From positions 139,093,077-139,157,076 of the forward strand of contig NC_134365.1 in the NCBI RefSeq assembly GCF_035582795.1: a DNA stretch of 64,000 bases. Reading direction: 5' to 3'. Below the pieces are notes generated by a model, which saw nothing but the letters and a program-made list of their open reading frames with translations, had not been told where the DNA came from and searched no databases. This stretch comes from Mycteria americana. Its lineage: Eukaryota; Chordata; Aves; Ciconiiformes; Ciconiidae. Below, piece after piece: positions 24,180 to 37,929 of the stretch. A program made the position numbers and the translations under genes. Positions within the stretch are counted from its first letter, which is position 1; every line of letters starts with the position of its first letter.

Positions 24180-26260
24180 GTCAATGACTGATTTATTTTC
24201 AAAGTTTAAAAATGTTAGAAAATACTGTGTGGGAAGGGGAATTTAATCTTCCCAAAGGAGACATTGGCCTTCAGTTTTCAGATATTGCTTTAAATATGCC
24301 TAAAAATCATCAATGGTTAAACAGAGCTGCTTCCAAGAATGTTTAGATGGCTTACAAAGGTCAAACTGAAGGTTAGTTTAACTATTTTAAGTTGCATAAC
24401 CTTCAAAAGACAGTGACAGCTGAAATAACTCAGTAATTTTATGTAGCAATCAATATAATGGCTGGAAAAGCATGAGAAAGCATATATAATTTTCAGAACT
24501 CACTGCAAAAACCAGAAGTAATGTTTTTATTGAAAGAGATGTATTTTTATTTCAGGATAGATAATGTGCTTTTCTATACCGTTGGAAAAAACTCAGTGAA
24601 GACAAAGTACTTCAATTTTACCATGAGGCAAACTCAGCAAAATCAATTCTGTTGTCCTCATTGACAGTTATTAAATTATCTTGGAGTACAGCTAGAGCTT
24701 CCTTCTGTTTTTATGTTGGAATAGCTCACACAAATTAGTATTACTGCTTGTTAGCATTATTCTAGGTAAGCAATGCGAAAAGGAAATTCTTTCACTTATT
24801 TTTGTATTCAGTTTCAATGGGAGTTGAAATCACAGACACTCTATTAGAAGTTATTTTTTCATTCTTTGTATCTACCAAGCAGCATGTCGTCACATAAGCA
24901 CTCTCATAATTTTGAAGTGAACGTGTTCAAGCCTGAGTCTTGACAAGGGTAGGAATTTCAAGTCTGCGTTTAAAAGAAAAGAAAAAAAAAGCAGAGTCAA
25001 ATATATTGTTGACTGAAAGATGATAACTGCAGCTGTGGTTTTGGATTTGGAAACCTTGTGGTCCCTCCTGTTTCTTCTGCAGTTGTCCTGAGAGATCTTT
25101 CACCTGTTTGATTCTGCCCTCTCTTAACCCTTACTATTACCTTAGTCTGCAGATAGCTCCATTCTGAGTCTTAGTCTTTTTCTCAGATCTCTACCACTGA
25201 AAGTCTCTGCCTTTTAAGAATGGGGATATTATATTTATTTGTGTCTGACATTACAATAACAGATGCCATAAAAATAGACACAATTTTCTGTAGGAATTGC
25301 ATGTGAACATTTGAGTGCACAATTTATCTCCTTTGCAGTTTTGATCAACACCCTAGAAAAATAATACCAGAAAAAATTTAAGAATAGAACATTGAAAAAA
25401 TGCAGAAAAGAATTAATTAATAAAAATAAGAGCTAGTGCAGATATAAACTTCTGAGTACATTGAAATAGAATCTAACATGGCCCATATCTAAGTCTTCCC
25501 ATGTCTTCCAAAAATAGCTTTGAACGCATGTTCCAAAAATCACATTAAACTGTATTAGCATGTTTGAAAGAAAGATGTGCGATAGTTAATTTTTTTTTTT
25601 GGACAATCCTAGGGTTTGTTTCTTTGTTTGTTTATCTTTTAATGCCAAAACTGAAACTTGAATAAACTTAATTAATTAATATCCTGATACATAAAACATA
25701 ATTTTCTTTCTGGAGAGATTGGGCAGTTTTACCTTTGATTTTAAACCACTGAGCTTATTTGTAACAAAAAATTATTTTTCCCTTTTTAAAGATATTAAAT
25801 ATTTGCTGAATCAGCATTAATTTTTTAATTAACTTCAGTTGATTTGAATCAGTATTTGGGGGAATTATTTTTTTAAATTATTTTTCAACTTTTATCCAGC
25901 TCTAGTTTGGATATACTAGCCTTTGTTATCTTATATATTAGCCTAACCAGTTAATTATTCCTGGAAGTTTGCTATTGTTAAAAATTAATTTAGTATCGAT
26001 TTATGCATATATTTTTCAAAAGTATATTTAAATTATATACTACTTTCTTTAGTCATTGAGTGGAGTAATTAATGGCTTGCATGAGGTTTTTCCTTCATAA
26101 ATATCATTAAAAATTCCTCCCTTCAAATGGAAATTGAGCTTCATAGAGCTCGTTATGTCGTGACACAGTTACAGCTGTTTTCCTGTTCCAGCTCCGGGGG
26201 AATATATGTCCATTAAAGAGTCATTAGATAAAATCATTAGATAAAAACACACAATCAACT
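24180..26260. other. AT-rich non-coding core with homeodomain-like words
   Basis: A 2-kb stretch unusually poor in GC and free of even 60-codon open frames. TTAATTAA- and ATTA-type words are frequent at 25640-26040. The last part (26040-26260) differs in texture and includes CAGCTG, ATTA and AGATAA motifs and a perfect 13-bp tandem repeat (26221-26246). It could be a scaffold/matrix attachment region or an enhancer cluster, but the sequence alone does not decide. Confidence 0.35.
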
Positions 26261-29200
26261 CCTCAACGGGAACAAGAACCCACACACCAAACCATGGGAG
26301 CACTCTAGGCGACAGGCTAAATGCAGGTAGTTTTTTACTTACTCTCCTTCCCTGACTTCATCGATCTATCACTGCTTCCTGCATGCTGATGTGGCTTCAG
26401 TGCACTGACATCAGTACAGCTGAGTGTTAGGTAAAGCCAGTGATATACTGGGTTGGGCTGCCTTCAGCTAGATCTGCATTAATAAATTAAATGGATTGAA
26501 GATCTTCCTGGGCACTGAAGTCAACTGGCCCACAGAATAGCTCACATCTATGGTAGCAAATTTTTGTCACCCAGCAGCTGGTGGCTGCATGCACACTGCC
26601 TATTGGGAAAGGTCCCTCGGACCCTCCAACTCCCAAACCATCAGGAATTGCTTGGGAGAAAGCTGGTTGATGTGGGTATATCTCATGCCATGCGCCATCC
26701 TTGGAGTTTATTAGTCTAGACAAACCTATCCTAGTGGCCAGAAGTGTTCCCATGCACCGTTTTATTTACTAACGAAAACCTTGGAAGCCTCACCATACTT
26801 GGAGTAAGGGTGACAGCGTGCAAGTCCCAAGGTGTTGAGGTGCCCTGCAGAGTCAAGATAGCTTTTGGGTAGGCATGGTTGCAAAAATGTCTGTCATTAT
26901 GGACTTCCAATTAAAGATGGGCTTTGGGAGATTTTTTTGGTACGGATTTCTTTCTTGGATGCAAGTATCTAAATGCTACCCTAGGAGTCCTTGGCTTCAC
27001 TGCTCTTCCAAGAAAGTTTCATAGTGATTGATAGTAGTGCAAAGCACTTCAGAGTACCTGAGGAGGAACAGCTAAGCTTAAAGGCAGGGCCACAGCTTAT
27101 TCCTTATACTGCTTTAGCTACTACCGTGGGGGCACTTGAGTGGGAGCACTTGGCCAAACGTAGCATAGATAGTGTCACAGCAGAGAACACCCTGTATGAA
27201 CGCTATTAAACAGGTACTAAACTACCTAAATTTTTTTCCGTTTTTGCAGATCCCTTCTTTGTTTTCTGAGAGGTGGGCACATCCCTCATCTGAATGGGAG
27301 GCTAGCACAGGTCTAAGAGCCTCCCATGGTGTAGCAAGTCACTCTAATACGGGAATTTTGCTGGTCAGTCTGTGAGGTAAGCCTTTATAACATCTGATGA
27401 ATCCAGCTGGAGAGATTCTGAATCATGGAGCTGCTGTTAATAAAACACTGTTTACTTGCGTTTTTCTAGTATTCTGCAGGGGGTGGTGGTACAGTCTTCA
27501 GAAACCTGACGTTTTCAGTGAACTGGTATAGTTCAGAAATGAATCTTGGAAAGTGCAACTCACAAAAAATCAATACAACTTCTACTACAACTGTTTCCTC
27601 TTGACTGAGGGCCTGTTTTACTCCACAGACAGCTTTTTAGTTGACTGACCTGCAGATAGACTTAAGGTAGGTCTTCAGGTTACCATCTCCAGCTTTCTTT
27701 TTGTTTCCACATTTCCTCTAGTTTCTGTGTAAGTAGCTCAAGCTACTCACACAATCTCAGGCTGATAATCTAGAAGTGTGCAAGAGCTAGATCTGCGTTT
27801 CTGATTAGATGATTTGTATTTCTTTGCAGAGAGAGCTGAGCTCTTCAGCACAGAGAGTTATCCATTAGTGTTTATTACTGTTGGATCTCCTTTGGAGCTT
27901 TCTGTTGTCTAAGCTGAAATTTCAAGATAGCAAAATGCCATGTTTTATTTTCAGATAAAATCAGAAACAGAAAGAAGGAAATGGTTAAAAGCTTTCACTG
28001 GTCATGAAGTTAAATGGTGTTACATGTGCTGGGTTTATTTATATAAAGAACAATGATGGGGGGGAAAGAAAGAAGACAATTTATGCAAGAAATCTCTTTG
28101 CTTAATCTCTCTATATGTTTCTAAATATTTGTTCCCACTTCTCACTCACTTTTCCTTCCCAAAATGGAATGACTTTTTGTAATTGTTTTGGAAGCAAACC
28201 AGCAAAAGGTAAAGCCTTTTGCCTTGGTTCTGCATCAGTTCACAATGCAGGGAATCTAGCCACGGCTGTTCTCTGGGTTCTTATAGTAGATGGCACAAAA
28301 ATGCCAACAGAAATTGGTACTGCTACTGCATTTCAGTTTTGCATATCATCTTTCTGTATCCCAGGATGTTCCTTTAGGCTGAGGTGTGTTGGGTTTTCGC
28401 AACAGGAGTAGTTTTGCCCACTGATTTTATGGGGAAGATTTACAACCAAGCAGTGAGTATAGGTGATTTCCAGTGTTTGTGAGAGTTCATAATGTAAAAG
28501 TCCCAGCTGCAACACAGCTCTGGATCCTATCTCTAGTTTTAAGACAATCTGAGACCCTAGAAATGAACAACACTGACTTTTGTCCTATTAAAAATCCAAG
28601 GCATTTCTCCCCTCACAACGTAGTCTTCAAAGTAAACTTGACCCTGGCTGTGAAATTCTCTCACGCATTGAGATACCAGCTTTTTGTATCCCGTGGACAT
28701 GGCAGGTTTCTGACTGATGTTTGGTTTAGACATATACACAAAGTGCCTGAGGCACCCGCTGAGCCTAAACAAAGAAGCCTGGGGAAGGTCTCACCATATC
28801 TATTGTCTTACACTGACATCGGCCTTTCCATTACAAAGCCCTTCAAGACCAAAAGTAATCAATAATGATGAATGTGGTTTCTTCCCCGTGTGCATCTGAG
28901 ACAGATGGAGAGTCACTGTGGACAACAATAGCCTGCAGGCAAGGGCCCTGACATGGTTGTTTAAAAAACCGCTGAAAACCTTACGTAAAAAAAAGGTACA
29001 AAGTTTTGTGGGGTTTTTCCATATTTGCCTGCTTGATGACAGATTCCTGCAGTGAGCAGTAACTGCATTGCATGCTTGCATGAGGATCAGTGCTGTCACT
29101 GGGCAGCATCCGTCTCTCAGAGACATGGCAGGCAGTTTTTCCGCATGATTCTCTCTCTCTGCATCTCCCTTCCTTTCCAAACTCCCGTTTCCCAAGCAAT

Positions 29201-30323
29201 CTTTACTCCTTCCTCCACCTCTCTCCTCTCTTGCTTATGCTGTCTTCTTCCCAGCATGCTCGTTTACAGAGGCATCATATAGCTGAAAATAAATGCCTCA
29301 GTTAGTTGATCTTGGAAAGAAACTGGTTATGGACTGCGCTGCATTTCAAACCTCCTTACGTATAGCTGGGTTCAGTTAGGGTCAGATGGAGGAAGCAGTC
29401 CCACAGTGGCACATCCTCAAAGAGACTTCAGGTATCACCACGATGAGCATGGATCTAAGAAAGAAGTCCTGCCAAGGGGCCAGGACCTTGGCTTCATGTT
29501 GTGAGCGGATGCTGCCTATACCTTTTACCATCCCCACCTGCTCACATTTGTTCCACCCACAGCACATCTCCCCTTCGGCAGAGGTATATACCAGTCCTCT
29601 GATAAATGCAAAAAGAAGGGAAGTCAAAGCAGACTGGAAATGATCAGAACTTGATTATTTTTCCAGTATTGGTTTTGTTTTTCGGTCGCCTTAGAGTTCT
29701 CTTGTGATGCCAGTAGAGGTACAGCTGGGTAGTTGGGAGGGATGATGATGAGTCATTAGCGGTACCTGTAAAAGCATTTACAGTAGCACTCACTTAAGAA
29801 AATTATCTTAATAAAGCTAGGAGCAATGAGAGAACAAAACAGGAACACAGACAGGAACCTCTGAAGTTGGATTTGGCCCTCAGTTCCAATGGGATGAGAG
29901 ACAAGCTTTCCTGTTTAATTGTTAATAACAGAAAGCCCAATATAAGCATATTAACAGGATTTTATTACAACATATTAGTAATTAATCAGCAACTGTCCTA
30001 ATAATATTTTACACAGATTGTGCAGATTGTGCAGTAGTGGATATAAATAGGGAAGTATTACATGAAGGTCACAAGATAGTTTAGTGTTTTAATTAGCATA
30101 TAATGGCACTACTTGATCTTAAGGTGTGGCTAACTTTGTTTCTGAATATACGATCCCCTCCCCATCAATAGGCAATCCTAGCTGTGTGAACTGCTCCACT
30201 GATCACCTAAAAGGATATGTAGTAATGCTGGCATGCTTTGCTTTTCTGGACAAAGGCGCATGCTGTCAGTCATCTGCAACACCTGGGCTAAATTATTGAC
30301 CAATGTTACTGTCCCTGTGCATC
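26261..30323. other. Non-coding stretch
   Basis: No gene is recognised. Two 130-codon frames lie on opposite strands at 28473-28865 (plus) and 28800-29195 (minus). Neither has motifs, they overlap, and such lengths are expected by chance in a window of this size. Confidence 0.5.
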
Positions 30324-30338
30324 GGGGGCGGGGGGGGG
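30324..30338 (+). repeat. G-rich run (G5-C-G9)
   Basis: Fourteen of 15 bases are G, split by a single C at 30329. It could take part in a G-quadruplex, though only two separate G blocks are present. It may also be a length-variable or poorly sequenced site. Confidence 0.85.
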
Positions 30339-31006
30339 AACCATTGGAGACAAAGCTTGTGTCATCCAGTGAATGCTTCTTAATTCCCAGATTCTAATTT
30401 ATATGAACCCTGGCCACGAGTGCATTTCTAACCTTTCCCTTCCCTTCTTTTCTCAGTGTCAGAGCTCCAGAAGAGCAGGCGTGCCCTGACCACTTCAAGC
30501 CCCATTTCTCCCACACCGGTGGAAAGGAAGGAGGAGGGCTGGCATTATGAATAATTTATTCCAGTCTTCCTGCATGGGGGAGGTGGGGAAATCAAAGGCT
30601 TCTGGAGTCAGTGGGGTTGCACTGTTGCAAATGAGGGCACCGTTTAGCTCTGGATCAGGCTAATTCCTCCCTGTGGACGGCCTTTGGAAGAAAACAAAAA
30701 AGCACACCCAAAGACAGATTGTTTCCTTTACATTACTAACAAAAGTGTTTATTCTAGTAAAAAGCTGGAGAGGAGCAATTAGACACTTCAGGGAATACGC
30801 TAAGTGAAAATGTGGTTTTGGTTATCCTGGAGTACAGATAATTTCCTAAATTGTCAGATTTTACTTCTTGTGGTCTCCAGTGACACAGTGACCCCGTTGT
30901 GGTAATGCTCCTCTGCCATGCTCTGAAAAATCCAATAACCCTTGCAGCCGCCCCGGGACGCTGCTCGTTGCTGCCCGCCCGAGCCCCAGAAATGTGCTGT
31001 GTGCCT

Positions 31007-31048
31007 TGTGGAGGGGACTTCCATGGAAAGCTGGAAGTCCCCTCCACA
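31007..31048. other. Perfect 17-bp-arm inverted repeat with two kappaB-like sites
   Basis: The arms at 31007-31023 and 31032-31048 are exactly complementary over 17 bp and enclose an 8-nt loop (31024-31031). Each arm contains a match to the NF-kappaB consensus GGGRNNYYCC: GGGGACTTCC at 31013-31022 and its mirror GGAAGTCCCC at 31033-31042. The hairpin ends sharply, since the bases outside both arms do not pair. It sits in a GC-richer patch (30940-31110). It is too short for a normal pre-miRNA stem. It could be a cruciform or a paired regulatory site, or a small inverted duplication. Confidence 0.8.
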
Positions 31049-34000
31049 TACAGCTGCCGCTGGGCTGTATATACTGCCCCGGCTACAAGGACAGCAAACA
31101 TGTCATGTCTTGCTATGTGGAAGGGAAGGGATGGCAAGAGGAAAGCGATCCTAAAAGTCCTTCCTGTGGTTTATTTGCAGCAATTCTATATTTACAATAT
31201 GCCTAGAAAAGCCTTCATCCAAATCTGTTTGGCAAGCTAGCTATCAGCTCCAGCACAAAAACTTTATTTACGTATCTAATCTCTACTGATCGGAAAAGAT
31301 GAAGTAAGTAGGAAAGACCAGGATGGACAGAAGAGAATGAGTCAATGCAGGCTTTACTTTTAAAATAGCTCTTTCTTCATTATTTTATGTTTTATAATAA
31401 AGCCATGCCTAGTCCTCGAGCACGGATGTGAGTGTTTGAATCCTCTTTCTTCACTCTTTGTATGCCAAGTTAAGCATTTGTCCTGAGCCCTTGTGTCTGA
31501 AAGGGCTGCCCAGGCACTGGGGTGGGCGTCAAACAGCCCCAACAGCTTTCAGCAACCTCGCTGCATGGTTGGTTGTTATCCTTTCTTGCTCGAGGGTTGG
31601 TTCGCTGAAGTATGAGACGTTGTGAGCGTACTGTAGCTTTGCCATTTGTGTCCGTGTGTGAGTGTGTGTGTGAGTGCACACACGTGTCCACTACACCATG
31701 TAAGAGCGGTGAGGCAGCAGCCAGCCTCTCCTAGACACATCCCTGCTGCATCTGTCCATCTAGCTCAAACCATCTGCTGCTCTGAAGCCTCTGATGTCTT
31801 TCCTTCAAGGACATTCAACAGTGTTTCTTAACAGAAACAAAGGAAACCTTGAGAAACTAATACCCTTCCCCTATTTCAGTCTGGTATGTCCTCTAGTGTG
31901 GCCCCAGCTGTTTTCATTGTTGTCCACTGTATTTAAACAGAATTAAAAAAAAAAAATCTGTACCTCTCCTAATCTCTACTATCATTGAAAGTTTCCTCTC
32001 ATCCCTTAAAGACTTGTACACAGTTCTAAAACAGAAGACAACAGCTTACAAAGATGAACCCTAAAAAACCCTCCAGTGATAATTAGGTAAGAATACCCCA
32101 TTCTCCCTTAGATCCTTCCCCATTTTTTTTTTCCTAACCTCTATCCAAATCTCAGAAATTATATGTTTTGAAGGTCAGCAGACTTGTATATACTGAACTA
32201 GCCGATTTTGGGTAAAGCAGCAGGCTGAATTCCAGCATCATAACCTGCTGCTGGGTCTCCCTTCCTGCCTGTAGTCTGAGATCTACAGCTCAGCCTTCTG
32301 CAGCACGAATGGAGAGAGGCAATAATTTATATGGAAAGGTAATTGGTCCCTCTTGCAGATCACTGGTTTCATGCTTCTGATAAGACATCCATCACCACCC
32401 AGTTGTCAGTTTCCATCTTCAGATAGTTTTAATTCAATATGTACCTCCCTTCTCTGCCAAAGCTATGCAGTGACCTTCTCTTGAGTTGGCTACAGCCTGG
32501 GCATCATTAGCAAGATCCACACCTGAAAGGAAAGTCTGTAGGTTTTTGATCAAGCAGAGGTGAGAAAACACCGGTGTGACTAAAGATGCCACTAAAAGCA
32601 TCTGTTGCTATAAAAAGCAATAAAAAGCTGTAAACCGTGAACAGAGAGCAGATGCACGGTCTTGGTTGGCTGGTCAGTGCAAACCCTGCCAGCTTTGAGC
32701 TCTTTTCCAAGCCTGTTGGCAGTGGCTCTGTCTTGTGTGGGCTGAGCTTTGGATTTCTCATGCTCTGTCAAACTACTCCTGCTGAGTCACGTGAACCAGA
32801 AACGTATAAAGGGGCACCATGTGTTGACTCCATGAGATGCACTGCACTCAGGGACTGGCCATACCAAGTCTTATCCTACAAGAGACTGGCATTGTGTTAA
32901 TGAACAATTTCCTGATGGTCTCCTCTCTGCCATTGCATGAGTGTGTTACATTTTGTGCTGTATTACATGCCAGAGACCAGGCAGATCTAGGCTGGATGCA
33001 AAAAAGATGGAAAAAGGTGTGGCCACACCATCTTCTGTGTACTTTCTGTGCCTCACTAACAGACGTTACGTCCAAACCTTTCCTGTGGCATCATTCAGTC
33101 GAACATCTACTTAAACCACAAATGGTCAATGTATTGACTTCCAAGGGTAGATGCAGCCGTCCAAACTGAAGAGGTGGAACCTATTCTTCCTTAGAGATTT
33201 GGCTCCCTGAAAAAAATCAGTGGTGGCAAGAAGAAAATCTGAAATGAAACTTCTCGATCTGGCCCCACTTCTTCCCAGCTGGCTCAGTGTTCTCAGGGTG
33301 CAAGGGCTACGTCCGTACCGCTGGACTAAACACTCCTGGGACTGTTCTTAGCAGCTGGCAGGGGATGAGCCACCTCCATGGTATTACCCTCTCTCTCCCC
33401 CCAGCGCAGAGTGGCTGCAGGCAAACAGGCAGCTGGGAAGGGTCTCTGGGCTGTGCTAACTCCCAAACCATACCTGTGGACTGTGATATCAGGATGTGCC
33501 GAAGGCTTGCCAGAAACTGTTCTAATAAATTAACAATACAGATGATCAAGTTTCAGGGACTAGGAACGTTCCTTGGCACTGTAACTGATATACCACAGCA
33601 GAAACAGCCGAGCAGCCCACATTCTGGACAAAAAGCTCTGTATTTTCAGCTGACAGCGACTGTTTTCTGGTGTCTCAGACACCCTCGCTTCGGATTTCTA
33701 AGGCATGCTAGAAGCTGCCACATCAACACACCACAAAACTAGTTAGATATCTTGTCCATGTTGGACATTCATAGTTGGTAACTTAACTTACCCTCCATTT
33801 AATCTTTTTCCATTTCATCTCCTAGTTTTAACCATAGCCAAAAACAATGCTTGCAGTCCACAAGGAGTTTAAATTATACTGCTGATACTGAAATTACAGT
33901 GTTCATGCTTTAAATTATACTTCCAGCTTGGACGTTACCTTTTCTTACTACATCAGGATCAAACCCATGGGGCTTTTCCTTTCTGCATTGAGTCATCGAG

Positions 34001-34787
34001 TGAAAATGCTTTCCTTCTGCCTGACCCATGTGATCTGCTGTGATGGGCAGGACGCGGTTGTGTGTCAGCACCCAGAGCCCGGGTGGTGCCTTCTTGAGCT
34101 GTTTTTGCTGCGCTGAAACTGCCACCGCTCCTGTGCTCTCAGCACCGTGTGACAGGAATTATGTTGTGTTTGGCAAAGTCTGCCTGTTGTGAATTACCTT
34201 GTACACCTGAGTGATACATAAGTAAGGCCTAATAATAGCAAGAGCAAAAGCTGCTCCAAAGCACTTCTATGCATCATTCATAAGAGTAAGAGAGCTCACT
34301 GTTCAGTTCTGCTCTTGATCTTGAAGATACTTCTTACCGGGTGTTTTTTACTAGTCTAACTAACAGTGCATGCTCATTAGAAACTTGTTGTGCTTGGTAT
34401 ACACTCAGTCTCATGTTCATTAATGAACTCCACCGGTGCCCCTTGTCTCTTGCCCTCCATCCCTTGCCCTGCTGACGGTTACTCGCAGCACGATCCCACC
34501 GGAACTCGTGGGCCACGGTGCAAACCGAGAGCTGCCAACCTGACTGCACTTATGGATTTTGAGGGTGGGAGAAATCCCTGCAAATGTAATTTTAGTTTCT
34601 ATTACACCAGTGGATTAGTTCTCTAATGTGTCTGTAAATGGGTATATGATTTACTAATCATTTAGTACCCACAGCTCTCTAGCATGTTTATATGAAAGCC
34701 ACAAATATACTTTAATGTGGATAGAAAATGCTTAAGTGTAGCATTACCTAAATGAGCATCATTACCAAATGATAGGGTTTTTAAAAG

Positions 34788-34811
34788 TTTATTTATTTAT
34801 TATTTATTTTT
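34788..34811 (+). repeat. TTTA microsatellite
   Basis: A short array of TTTA units with one TTA interruption in the middle. It is ordinary for AT-rich vertebrate DNA. Confidence 0.85.
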
Positions 34812-36068
34812 CCCTTTTATAAGATTGCATTTTCTTTTGCAGTCATTTAAAAATGAAACCTTTGAAGTTTCCATGGGTTCAGTCATTTGATTTGATGGGG
34901 TTGCAGAAGGACTGCCCCATTACTCTATGAAGGAAGACCAGTATCTATTTTCTACCGTAGTAGCTGGAAAGGAATTAGTTGACCCCGTGCGACTTTCCCT
35001 TCCATCACACAATTTCCAGATTACTCTCTGGTGTAATCTGGAAGTCAAAGGTAACTGTTTATGATTCTTGACTTGTCCATGCAGCCTGGGAACCATTTTA
35101 AACTTCTGGGTATTTCTTTATGAATGTCAGTGGCAGAGCTGGTCTTCAGCGCTGCAGAACAGCTTGACAGTCACTTGGCAGGCAGCAGTTGTGGGGTGTT
35201 TTCTGCATCTGTTTCTCACCTGCCAACATCTACTTGATGATAAACCTTGGGAGCAAAAATAGTCTTTCAGTTCGACTGTGCGTTGTGCACCATTAAGCTA
35301 GCCATGCTACCACATCCTTACGACAGAAAATGACTGCGCAAGATAGTGGAGCTGGCGTATCTTTTTCTTCTCTTGCGTTGTAATTCTGAGGGTGCAAGAC
35401 CCTCATGAGCTGCGCCCACCTCACCTCTTCCTTCCAGAGAAGCCATTCATTGTGTTTCCTTTAGCAAGCACTGTGTTGCTGAGGAGGTAAGTGATGTCCC
35501 TCAGCTGTCCTGCTGTGGGACAGCGCTGATTTTCTTAGGTAGCTTCACCAAGCAAGTGCTTGAACACCAAAGTACTATCAAAATTAGTGCAGCCGTCATC
35601 TCTGTTGATGGTCTTGGCACAGAGGCTAAGGACTGAAAAGGTCTGGAAGCTGAAGTTCCAGAGAAATTATGAGTATGAAGGGTTAATTACATAGATGGCA
35701 TGTGTCCAGATTGGAGGTGAGGGGTCCATTTTTTGCTTGACACTTTTGTGTCAGTTGCTGTTTTCCCTCAGTTTTCTAGTTGTTCTGGGCAAGTCACTCT
35801 TCTGCTGTACACTGTACTAAAAGTCAGGCAGGGACCAACCTGGGTCAGGAGGGAGGCTGTCAGGGCCTTACCCCCCTCACTCCATCCCAGCTGGTGTGTT
35901 GTCCCTTCTCATGGTGTATGAGACAATTGCTGTGCTAGGCTGCAGGGTCCCTCTCCATTTGCAGCAGGGTTGCGTTCGTCCCACGTGCTTCCAGTTTAGC
36001 AGAGCAAATCCAGTTCTTTCCTCGCCACGGCAGAACATACCGCTTCTGACGCTTTGGGTTTTTTGCAG

Positions 36069-36149
36069 ATCACCTGTGGTGAAAAAGTGAGGCTGTCCGT
36101 TTCCAAGAAAGTGAAGCTGACAAACAAAAATAGATAATCTGTCCTTCAG
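36069..36149 (+). other. Exon-like segment with acceptor and donor
   Basis: A pyrimidine-rich acceptor (gggttttttgcag, AG at 36067-36068) is followed by 81 nt and a consensus donor (CAG|GTGAGC, GT at 36150-36151). One frame is open for 22 codons and then meets TAA; the other two close sooner. It is therefore unlikely to be an internal coding exon, but it could be a non-coding RNA exon or a terminal coding exon. Splice-like pairs at this quality also occur by chance. Confidence 0.12.
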
Positions 36150-37929
36150 GTGAGCTTTCTTTGCAGTACAGTGTGCTAGCTATTGGAGCCTTGTGGAGAA
36201 GAACGGTATGAATTCCATGGTCAGGGACTTAATAATTCTTAGAAATGAATCATTGTTGTCAGAGTTTCTATGGGAACGGAGAAATAAATGAATATTTAGG
36301 CTATTTTCAAATTAATTCTATCAGAAGATCCAAAGGTTGTGCAATGGCTAGAAGTATACAAAGAAGTAAATCATTGTTTTATTTAGATTTCGCTAGTTAC
36401 TGTTACTGGTTTTTTTTGAAAAGTATGTTTTATACAGCTTAGTCACAAAATATTTAAACTCAACAAGACAAACAGGACATTTGGCTGTAAGTTCAGAACA
36501 ATGAACTCATGAGGTTTATTTTTATATGCAAGTTCGACTTGGATGCGTGCCATGTAACACAAAAAACCAGTTACCACTTAATGCCTTTTTTTTCCTCTCT
36601 TGAAGTGATGAGGGCATCTGGATCCCATTTTAAATTGCAAACTAGGCTTTTTAGCTTTTTAAAACAATTTGCATAGCTTGAACTAATTGATGCTTTGGTT
36701 GATGTGTAGGCAGTAAAAGACAACATGACCCCAAGCATGAGAGCAGTGAAGGAGAATTGCATGAATTTTGGCATTTCCTAACTTTTAAGAGCTTGAATTG
36801 GCTACCCGGACATTTCAATGTAAGCAGGGCATACGCGCAGTGGATGTCATGAAGTAATACCAGGAGAAGACCCCTAGGATAAGCTATGCATGTTTCCCAG
36901 CATCACAAATAAATGTTCACAGAGCCTAAATATGCAGCCTAATGTTCCGTTACCTTGAGCAAAGCCAACAGCCTCGGCCAGATGTGTCTGTCCCTCGTGA
37001 GTTAAGAGCTGTTCGCTGCAGTCCCCGAAGCACGTGCGAGCTCCTGACGCCAGAGGCCTAATTTCTGTGATCTGCACTATTTCTGCTGATACTGGGCTGA
37101 TGTCCCTCAGTTCCAGCTGGCTGGACCAGCATCAGCCAATGCCCAGCCAATTTCCTCTCAGGTTTGGGAGTGATGGTTTCTTCTCTCCAATGAAACTCAA
37201 GTCTCTGCAAGCAACCCCCTGGTTATGTTCAAGAATGACACTTCGCCAGCCCAAATAAAATGTGGCATCTTATGGCTGAACTACCATTGAAGCGGGTACT
37301 GCAGGAATGAGACGCCCCCGGTCGTATGAAATAATGGAAACCAGGAGGAACAGAGAATTTCTACTCGAGACAAATCCAGTTTGCATGAAAATGAGGAAAC
37401 CTGTCCTATACCCTTCCAAATCCTAGTGTCAGATGCATATTCCTAAAAGAGATGGCTTGGATTAGGTTCTGCCCAGGTTATAGCACTTAGAGCAGTGTGG
37501 TGAGGATGGTTGGAGGAGGCATTGCCGAGCCAGAGCGCAGTGCTACAGACTACTGAGGCGTTTCTGCAGAGCTGTGCAGGAACTCAACTCTCGACAAAAC
37601 ATTTTGGTTTCATGATACAGCTTGTTCTGCCAAAAGCATTCTGGCATTTTGATCGTGCTGCCCTTCAACCTTCTGCAGCCTGCAATTCTTCACAGACAGC
37701 TTGGCTACAATTAGAGCTTTTTTCAGAAGATGGCAAAATGCATACTCTGAATCCCAAGAACTGGGGAATGACTGCTGCTTGAAGAAAACGTTGCTGGATT
37801 TTTTTAAACTTGGACAGAAACTTCTTTGTTCCTTGTTCACAGCAATAATTAAAATGATTTACCTGAAGTGTTCTGAAGCATTTTTCTTTGAGGCAGATAC
37901 TTGCCTGGCACCTGGGAAGGGTGAGCCCC

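Larger units (their letters stand above)
30339..37929. other. Long non-coding stretch containing the 31-kb hairpin
   Basis: Apart from the inverted repeat at 31007-31048, no gene or repeat family is recognised. A TTTA-type microsatellite lies at 34788-34811. An exon-like segment with a good acceptor and donor lies at 36069-36149 (reported separately). A 151-codon plus-strand frame at 33287-33742 has no recognisable motif or splice support. Confidence 0.5.

Noticed and set aside
28473-29195. Two 130-codon frames on opposite strands
   Set aside because: They overlap, lack motifs and have no family similarity that I can recognise.
33287-33742. 151-codon plus-strand frame
   Set aside because: It has no recognisable motif, ordinary composition and no paired splice sites; a length like this is expected once or twice by chance in 64 kb.
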